Origin: Aedes albopictus
Lineage: Eukaryota; Arthropoda; Insecta; Diptera; Culicidae
Assembly: GCF_035046485.1 (NCBI RefSeq)
Contig: NC_085138.1
Location: forward strand, 25,204,800 to 25,268,799
Length of the DNA stretch: 64,000 nt
Direction: 5' to 3'
The translations under genes and the position numbers were made by a program. Below, one piece after another: positions 56,920 to 64,000 of this stretch (positions within the stretch are counted from its first letter, which is position 1; every line of letters begins with the position of its first letter). Below the pieces are notes generated by a model, which had not been told where the DNA came from, did not search any database, and was given only the letters and a program-made list of their open reading frames with translations.

Positions 56920-57745
56920 AAGATTGGAAGCTGACAAACTCATGTACCTTTTTTCCTAATTTTGCGGTGATGATGATACAGAGTTTTGCTTACTAGGGTA
57001 GTAGACGTATTTTGGCCCAAGGCATATATTTTGGCCCACCTTGGGAATTTCATTGTATTTATCATTTAATCTCTACAAAATCTTGGCAAAGGATTATTGG
57101 AAATTCTAATTATAATTTGCCAAAATTTTGTAGAGATTATTTGATAAGTGTAATGAAATCCCCAAGATGGGCCAAAATGCATGTCCTGGGTCAAAATACG
57201 TCCAATATCCGAGCATCACAATTGCAAAAGGTTCAGCAGGATTCATTTGGCGAAAATTTGAACTCTGCCTACAGAAATACGATGGACGTTTCCATTCATC
57301 TGCCGGGCATGTAATTCAACAACTTTTTTAAGGGTAGCGCAGTCCCAAAAGTTCAACTTACGTTTCCTCCGGTGCCCGACCATCTGACCAATATCATTTG
57401 GCAGAATCATGATCAAGTAGTAGGTCTGGTTAGAAATGTCGTCGATGATTAGAATACATAAGCGCGGTTCAACTCCGTACCCACAATACTCTGAAAAGAT
57501 TCGCCGACATTTTCAAAAGAGATGTTACCTTCTGTGAACATAAGTTGTTTTTTTATTAAATAGTAAGACATTGTTTGGAAACTGAATTTCAGTACCGCAA
57601 TCGAAGACACGGGTTCACCTCCCCCGAGAATTATAAAGAAATAAATAAAATAGGACTACATTTATCGCTAAAACGTTCTGTTGTTGCTGTTCCTGAACAG
57701 GTCTGCCCTTAAACTGCAATGGTTGACACGTGTAATTGATCTAAT
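56920..57745 (-). pseudogene. serpin-like pseudogene, frameshifted and split by a MITE
   Basis: Read on the minus strand in changing frames. A VN..FKG.....F.N.N.RTF-like block is at about 57730-57665. MFTEGNISFENVGESFQ, then IVGTEL, lies at about 57547-57470. After a frameshift, LIIDDISNQTYYLIMILPND falls at about 57450-57390, then KLNFWDCATLKKVVELHARQ and a short V-rich strand to a TGA at 57243-57245, then LLNLLQL and CSDI at the edge of the MITE. Beyond the MITE LVSKTLYHH...KGT resumes near 57000-56950. The order matches the central and C-terminal serpin core (FKG, MMF.EG, S..I.LP, the LG..D helix, the V.K..H strand). At least three frameshifts and several stops. Family call is from pattern memory; alternatives are possible. 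Confidence 0.45.
56996..57206. mobile_element. small foldback MITE inside the serpin-like pseudogene
   Basis: Inverted termini GACGTATTTTGGCCCA and TGGGTCAAAATACGTC, with internal arms such as AATCTCTACAAAATCTTGGC and GCCAAAATTTTGTAGAGATT. Non-coding. Confidence 0.75.
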
Positions 57746-58226
57746 CGAAACCAATTCAAGTTTTAGAAAACGCTGAACAGTCGATTGTTCGATTCTAGTA
57801 TGAGTAGCTATCCTCAACAATTACTTGCAACTTTTTTTTCACTTACAATAAACGTACAACGCATTTATCCGTCGGACAACGTCCCCACTTTATGGCAGCA
57901 ATTTCCTTCCCATTCCCTGATTTTAATTGCCCATCGTCATAGCTCGTAACAACACTTCCGTGACCGCAAGATGTCCGCTGGTGTAAACCACATTGGCGGG
58001 CAAAGAGGAGTTATCTGAGCGTGTAGGCGATTCTGTGGTTTACCGCGGCTTCCCTGTGAGCTCTGAGCCGTACGTTCGTTCCGTTCGGTACCAGCACGTT
58101 CCGATTCGTGATGGTACGGACGACATCACCTCACCTACTTGTTGCGAGATGATTACTTTTTGATAGGGCCTCCCAGGAGTGCGGGTTGAGTAACTGTTTC
58201 GGAATTGGGGTTACAATCTGAAATTA
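57746..58226. other. intergenic / upstream region of the 58227 gene
   Basis: No clear TATA box close to the ATG. 57880-58130 is GC-richer and may hold the promoter. Nothing more specific can be supported. Confidence 0.35.
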
Positions 58227-59063
58227 ATGAGGAGCGCTAATGACGACAACTCAACACTGAGGGCGGGGTTCACACCGATTGAAATGCTCGGCATCGCGTC
58301 CTGGCTGCTGGTTCTGGGTGTTTCCAGTCTGTGTCCCACTTCGACCTTGACGGCCTTCATCAATTCCAAGCAACACAAGTGCAGTCCACCGCAGTCTCCG
58401 GAAGGCCTAAAAGCCGTATCGCTTGAACATCTTCCGGTCTACACGTCTCTTACCGTTCATCATTACGCTGAAACTGTCGGATCCCATATTACAAACCGAA
58501 CTATGCTCCTGGACGCGTACTTTCCCGAAGAATGGAACGTCCTGCATCTATCACTGCGAAGACTCTTCAATAGGGCGGCCCTCATCACAGTGGCCTGCAG
58601 AGGACTCAATCGGCACAATTTCCTCGTGTACTACATGCTGATTCAGAGTGCCTCGGGACGTACACTTTGGATCAAAAAGGTCATCGAAAGTGAGCAGAAC
58701 TTCTACGGGTTTCGGTACGGCTGGAGTCAGGCGTTTTTGAAGCTGGACCCCTCCCATGAATCGTTCATTCTGAAGGTCTGCCATTTCCAGCAGCTGCAGT
58801 TGGTCATCGGAGATCCGTTGCTGAACCGAACTTGTCTGAGGTGCTCGGAATTCGATACAGACGGGAGGAAGCGGATTCATGAAACAGGTGGCTTGGGGAC
58901 GTTACAGAAGTTCTTGAAGCTGGCATGGAAGATTTGCACCACTAGGGTGTATTACCCGTATGGAACGATGCGGCTATTTGTACTAATTCTGTTAGTAGCA
59001 TTTGGATTTTACGTTGGATATTTCTCGAGTATTTGGACATTGCTGAAAAGAATTATTCGTTGA
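58227..59063 (+). CDS. putative type I membrane protein, 278 aa, paralogue of the 50821 gene
   Basis: Single open exon. ATG 58227 opens the frame; a second in-frame ATG at 58284 (Met20) begins directly at the hydrophobic signal segment (LGIASWLLVLGVSS) and may be the true start. Ectodomain about 40-248, cysteines C52, C124, C185, C203, C206, C237, sequons N90 and N200. One membrane span about 249-271, short tail ending KRIIR. The segment W103-C185 parallels W77-C159 of the upstream gene with identical spacing (82 residues): both have W, an LxxL/R-rich strand, an NF/GF turn after a charged helix and a final FI-L-C strand. AATAAA lies at 59235-59240, 172 bp after the stop. Sequence identity is low, so the duplication is old. 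Function unknown. Confidence 0.85.
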   Translation: MRSANDDNSTLRAGFTPIEMLGIASWLLVLGVSSLCPTSTLTAFINSKQHKCSPPQSPEGLKAVSLEHLPVYTSLTVHHYAETVGSHITNRTMLLDAYFPEEWNVLHLSLRRLFNRAALITVACRGLNRHNFLVYYMLIQSASGRTLWIKKVIESEQNFYGFRYGWSQAFLKLDPSHESFILKVCHFQQLQLVIGDPLLNRTCLRCSEFDTDGRKRIHETGGLGTLQKFLKLAWKICTTRVYYPYGTMRLFVLILLVAFGFYVGYFSSIWTLLKRIIR

Positions 59064-59234
59064 AAAATGAAGTGGTAATTAGGCGAGATATAATACACAA
59101 AACCTGTTCAGAGCTAAGTTCATTCTCAATTTTGACACGAATGATTAGTAGGACAAGAAACGTAGGGTTTGTTGAGTTTTGTAGAAAGTGCTGATAACTA
59201 CTGAATTCACCATTTCGGTGCAACTGAAGAAGTT

Positions 59235-59240
59235 AATAAA
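59235..59240 (+). terminator. polyadenylation signal AATAAA
   Basis: First canonical AATAAA downstream of the 58227-59063 gene, in AGTTAATAAAATG, giving a 3' UTR of about 190-200 nt. Confidence 0.6.
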
Positions 59241-59929
59241 ATGATTTCTGTTTGGACGAGGCATTCCTCTTGGTTAATTGTCTTGTTCGGCAAATATGTT
59301 TACGACTTTCCAACGATCATTGGGCTCAAAGTGTACACATCAACCAGACTCAGCAAACCACACCGTTGATGCCTTCGATTGACTTTGCCAATTAGCAAAA
59401 AAAAACGCCGGTCAACGACGCCTAAAGACAGAGGCGACCCGACGACGGTCGGTCATACCTTTTGCGTGATAGTTTCCATTTCGGAATCCATCAGCTAGCC
59501 GTTCGATGTTAGTGAGTGGGTGCTCTACAACCGTGTCTTCTAATAATGTGTAGCACGGCGTTGATTTACATTGTAGTAGCGACCGAGAGAGGATTAGAAA
59601 TTTTCAAATGGACATACGCCGTCGCCTGTGACACACATGACCAAAAGTAGGTCCCACTGAAATGCAACATCGCCGTTGCGTCGGATGGCGGCATTCGAGA
59701 ATGCTTGATTGATACCTTTTACGTTGGGTTTATTAATAGTCGCTGATCTAAAGGGGTTTCACCTGACCTAACGCGGGTTGTTACTTTTTTGTAAAGACTA
59801 TCTTTCTAAGATCAAATGAGCCAGTTGCAGGTAATTCGCGATTGGGGATACTTTACTACTACTTTGCTGATAAGGAATCCTGAGAACTATAATGCTAGTG
59901 ACTTCAACTAGAAAGAGAGCGTAACTACA
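59241..59929. other. intergenic; no gene recognised
   Basis: Probably low-copy sequence, no repeat family noticed. ORFs short. Confidence 0.35.
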
Positions 59930-60025
59930 ACAACGCAAGAAATAAAGCTCGCAGTGAATAACTGTAGAAGTGCTCATAGAACAAGCTGGAAAGCAGGCTT
60001 TGTCCCAGACGTTACGCCAAACATA
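59930..60025 (+). repeat. SINE 3' tail fragment
   Basis: GAATAACTGTAGAAGTGCTC, AAGCAGGCTTTGTCCCAG and ACGTTACGCCAA match the 3' domain of the SINE at 53558-53842. The head is absent. Confidence 0.65.
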
Positions 60026-60173
60026 AGCTTTACAGAGATTGGTACAGAATGGCAGGAGCATGATTAAGGTGAATCCAGCGTACCAAACGGCAACACGAAG
60101 AGACTGTGATTGCTAAAGCACAGGAAAGCATGAATCGAAACATTATGTGGAGGTTTTATCCAACTGTCATTGG

Positions 60174-60370
60174 TTCTTCTCCTTCTTAATGTCTCTACGT
60201 CCGCACTGGGACTTGAAGGGTTTTCTTTGCTTGCAATTGCATGAGTTTGTATTTCGTGAGTCAAGTACAATGATACTATATGCTCAGGGAGTCCCGACCA
60301 GAACGGGAATCGAACCCGCCGTCTCCGGATAGGCGATCCATAGCCTTAACCCCTAGGCTAACAGGAGACC
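60174..60370 (-). mobile_element. tRNA-derived SINE, minus strand
   Basis: The minus strand has A box TAGCCTAGGGG and B box GGTTCGATTCCC, closely like 23784-24044, with a shortened body. Flanked by CAACTGTCATTGG (60161-60173) and CAACCGTCAATGG (60371-60383), a 13-bp duplication with two mismatches. Confidence 0.8.
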
Positions 60371-60558
60371 CAACCGTCAATGGTACACGACACAAAACTG
60401 CGCTGGTTCCCACCATGTTCAATAATAGAGAAGCACATTATCTGACAGACAAAACAATAGTGACAGTCAGTTGAAAGGAGTATTTAAACCATTGGCGTTT
60501 AAACAATTCGTTGAACGATGACAAAAAAGTTGTATCCAAGAACGATTCTATATCATTA

Positions 60559-60728
60559 AGGGCCGTGCACAAATTACGTCACGCTTTTAGAGGGAGGGGG
60601 GTTTTGCAGAGCGTGACGACCCTTACAAAACAAATTGAGGTCCGATACAAAAAGTGTGACATAGGGGGGGGGGGGGGGGTTGTTGAAAAAGGTTGATTTT
60701 TGCGTGACATAATTTGTGTATCACCCCT
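60559..60728. mobile_element. TA-flanked MITE with ACAAATTACGTCACGC termini
   Basis: Left GGGCCGTGCACAAATTACGT, right GCGTGACATAATTTGTGTAT...CCCCT, TA at each side (60557-60558, 60729-60730). Poly-G run at about 60664-60680. A very widespread insect MITE design. Confidence 0.75.
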
Positions 60729-60729
60729 T

Positions 60730-62878
60730 ACCCGGAAAACCATTTACCGGAATGTACTATTTACCGGAAATACATTTACCCTCAAATAACACACTTGTCA
60801 CAGAAGAGTCACGGTGGCGCAAAGGTTTTGTTGCACAGATGTTATTGTGACTTACTTCTAACAAGTAAGTATTTATATGTTTATAAATGTGACAAGTGTG
60901 TTACTTGGGACGTCTACCCCCATTGATTTGGATGACACCTCATGCAAACCCACGGGTTCATTTTTAATTTGAACTACTAGTAACTATGAGGGCATCGAAA
61001 AACACTCTAATGGAAATTCATTTTGTTGTTTTGATTCTGTGTTTCGTTTCTCCCCGTTCCCTGAGCAAAATTACGTTGAAACTATTTTTAGTTTGAACTA
61101 TGTGCAGATTAGCGGGAGTCAAATTTAAAATTGTTCAGATTATATGCGGTCAAACCAACGGGGGTGGACGGTACATGTCCCGAAAAAATGTCTATGAGAT
61201 CTTTGCCCTTACCATACCATATGGTTTATATTAAGTCATGTACACAGTCACTACTTCTAAATGCCAATCCAGACCGGACTGCCGTAATTCTGCAAAGTGA
61301 CGTAAGCGCCATTCAAAATTTCGACATTTTTTGGTATATTTTATATAATATCTGGTGTAAAAATAACACTGGTATGCTTGCTGTATTAGAATGTAAGATC
61401 TAGTCGTAATCTATCATCTATGGAGCAACACTAAGAGGATGAGTAAGAGTTTTATGCATAATAACCAAAAATTGGGTCAAAACTCTCAATGTCGCTTACG
61501 TCACTTTGCAGAATTACGGCAGCGGAGGTTTTATTCTTAGTCCAAACGAGGATCATTGCATGAGGCATTTTTTTTATTTCCTGGGTGATTTATTGGTTAT
61601 GATTGGTGATGGTTGATTCAGATTATGCAATAATCTGGATAAAATAGTCATCACGCTAGATCAAAGTAAACTGAAACCAGATATCGAAAGAACAGCCTAT
61701 TGCTAGAAGAAGGGCAAATATCTAAGAATGAAATTTACAGTTTGTTATTTAAACAATGAAGCTGAAAGAACAACACATTAAAAAAAGGAAACATATCAGA
61801 CAAAGTTAATAGTTTCACTAATCAAGTTTGCAACGATGCAACTTGATGCAATTAAAGAGGGCAAAACTCCTACAGAAAAAGCAGCAATTGCCAAGAAACA
61901 ACATGGTAACCAAACAACTCTATAACAGTAGTCGCAAACCAATTCTGTAACGTTACATCGTTAGAAAGAACAGCCTATAAATTGAAGAAGGGCAAATCTC
62001 CTATACAGTGACCAGTTCAACTGCCAATCAACTTCATAAATGAACCTAGAAGCACAATCTTCGATGAAAACCAAGAAAATGTCATATGGAAAAGCTACAG
62101 TTTGGTTGCCAGTCTAAAAATGTTCATTCAGATCAACGATACTTGCTCTACTTTGCTGAACCGAGAATCTAGTTCTAGTAGTAAAATCTTGAAAAGCAAA
62201 AATTTTAGTATATAGTTTTAAGGCATTAATTTGAACTTGATCATCAACTGATATGTATAATTAATCGAAAAAAGAAACAAAATATCAGACTTTGTTTAAA
62301 GACACCAAATCATCTTCTAAGATTGTAGGTTTTCCTAGGCCTTTCCGTGAAATGGATCATTTCGGGAAATGGGACAGTTCGGAAAATAGTTTTCTGAGAA
62401 ATGCTTAATTCCAGAATATGTCTTTCCGGGAAATAGTTTGAACTGTACGACCATAACAGTAAACCTAGAAAGAACAGCCCATGTTAAAAGAAGGGAAAAT
62501 ATCTGCTGGAAATATTAGCAATCACATTTAGCACATTATTTATAAACTCGTTGATTAACCACATGTATGTACACTACATGACAGCTCCGTCGGTTAACCA
62601 ACTTACTGCTAATCATAATTTGGCGAAACTAGTATTCAGCTTAATTACCAGGTCATGGTTTGGATCAAAAGATGACCGGTGCAAAAGGCATGGGAGCATG
62701 GGATTTCGCTGTGCAATCTGGAAACAAATTTCGGGAAAAAAATTTCCGATAAACGGTTTTCCGGTAAATGGTACATTCCGGTAAATGATATTTCCGGTAA
62801 ATAATTTTCCGGTAAATGGTTCATTCCGGGTAATTGTTTTCCGGTAAATGGTATTCCGGGTAATGGTTTTCCGGGTAA
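60730..62878. mobile_element. element with TACCCGGAAAACC termini and internal CCGGTAAATGG repeats
   Basis: The left end TACCCGGAAAACCATTTACC is inverted at the right (GGTTTTCCGGGTA at about 62866-62878), and both sides carry clusters of TTCCGGTAAATGGT. A 45-bp motif AGAAAGAACAGCC...GAAGAAGGGCAAATATC recurs at about 61687, 61960 and 62467. No transposase seen. A separate foldback (61279-61522) is nested. Confidence 0.55.
61279..61522. mobile_element. small foldback MITE
   Basis: GCCGTAATTCTGCAAAGTGA with CGTAAGCG at left, and the exact complement CGCTTACGTCACTTTGCAGA...ATTACGGC at right. AT-rich interior. Confidence 0.75.
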
Positions 62879-63059
62879 TGTCGTAGAACCTCCAAGAACA
62901 GGATCAATCAGTGAAAACAGTAACACTGTGTGATGTTGCGAAGGCTCTAAATGATCTGAATAACTTTGCTAATGTATTGCATTGGGAATTTGCTAAATTT
63001 GTTCGGAAATTCATTTACCAATTCTCTCGTCTATTCATTCGGGAATTCCTTTTTAGGAT

Positions 63060-63700
63060 ACTCATATTCCTTTGAGGAACATGGATTTTCTCAAGAACAA
63101 TCGCTTTCACAAACGTATTTATAGGAGAAACTTCAGAAAGAATATCAAGCAAAATTGCCGGGGTAATGCCTGGAAAAAAACTTCCGTGAGAATTGCCACA
63201 GAAATTGTGGGAGGATTTTACGGAGGAACTTCTGATACAGTTTCCGTAAGAACTTCCACTTCCACAGAACCTGAGGAATATCGGACAGAATATGTGATGG
63301 AAACTAGAAACAGTCCCAGTGGAACCAGGAATTGCCAGTGGGTCTCAAAGAGTCATTCTCGATGATACTTTAAGAGAAATTCGCGATGGAACTTCTAGAG
63401 GAATTTCCGATGGAACTACTAAAGAAATTCCCGATAAAACTCAAGAATGACTTCCTAGTGAACCATTCAGAACAGCTCCTAGTAAAACTCGTAGAGAAAT
63501 TCTCAGTGAAGCTACTAGAAGAATTTCTATTTTAATTGCTAGAGAAATGTCTTCTGAAGGAATTGCTGGAGCAACTCCTGAAAGAATCCTCGTCGGAACT
63601 CCTAGAAGAATCACTGGAGGAATTCCCAGAAGAGCTGCCACAGAGGTACTTCCGGAAGAATTTCCGGAGGAAGTTACGGAGGAATTCGCGTTATTCTCAG
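63060..63700. repeat. degenerate 24-bp-type minisatellite
   Basis: Irregular GAGGAATTTCCGATGGAACTNCTA-type units; decayed member of the same motif family, opposite orientation. ORFs here are incidental. Confidence 0.6.
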
Positions 63701-64000
63701 AAAAAAATATGAAGAGTGCATATTTCACTGTACTTGATTCGGTGCTTGTCTCTACACAAGATTTTTTCAGGAGCATTTCAGGCGTGTTTCAGCTTCAGTG
63801 GCGTTTCCGGGGGATTCAGGCGTTGCGAGGGGTTTCAGAAGCATTTCAATGGACGTTTTAGGGCTTAGTTAGTTTAGTTTTTGAGAACTTTTTAGGGTTC
63901 TTGACAGGTCATTCAACCAGTTTCTAGCGCGTCTCAGAAAAGTTCAAGCAGCGTTTGAAGCAGATTGAATATTGTAATTAAAACCAAAATCCAAATCTAT

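Overview
This looks like a mosquito genome, most probably Aedes. The window is crowded with small foldback (MITE-like) elements, tRNA-derived SINEs, a gypsy-type endogenous retrovirus with an env gene, broken non-LTR elements and decayed 24-bp minisatellites, and host coding sequence is very sparse. A run of exactly 500 N (15589-16088) marks an assembly gap. The species is inferred from this repeat style, not from a marker gene.

Layout. 416-7634 is a complete, apparently young errantivirus-like element on the minus strand: two identical 294-bp LTRs, a GGTG target duplication, a primer site and polypurine tract, and open gag, pol and env. 8000-15588 holds dispersed SINE-like repeats, a foldback, a decayed 23-24-bp repeat field and a 403-bp hAT-type MITE. 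16089-21770 is a nest of elements around a ~150-bp tandem repeat. 22983-28880 holds a 703-bp foldback, a SINE, a TA-flanked MITE, a decayed LINE reverse transcriptase and a 1.3-kb element. 31825-34860 is a broken non-LTR retrotransposon (endonuclease plus reverse transcriptase) on the minus strand. 35621-36954 is a TA-flanked foldback with a second 403-bp MITE inside it. 39534-43341 is a striking 3.8-kb TTAA-flanked inverted repeat with 1.38-kb arms of about 99% identity and a loop carrying a 16-unit 24-bp minisatellite. 44.9-49.6 kb and 51.9-53.4 kb are decayed minisatellites. 55139-56627 is a nearly pure array of about 59 24-bp units.

Host genes. Two intronless plus-strand genes, 50821-51609 and 58227-59063, encode 262-aa and 278-aa type I membrane proteins (signal peptide, ectodomain, one C-terminal membrane span, very short basic tail). 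Their ectodomains appear to be diverged paralogues. I do not recognise the family. Between them, on the minus strand at about 56920-57745, is a frameshifted reading frame resembling a serpin, split by a small MITE.

The most informative observations are four. (i) In the retrovirus leader, the only AUG between the LTR and gag sits 14 nt before a strong splice donor; it starts a five-codon uORF in unspliced RNA and supplies the env start codon in spliced RNA. (ii) The TTAA foldback encloses a minisatellite. (iii) The two membrane-protein paralogues. (iv) A tiny (~54-60 bp) hairpin retroposon is present twice with the same 5' boundary.
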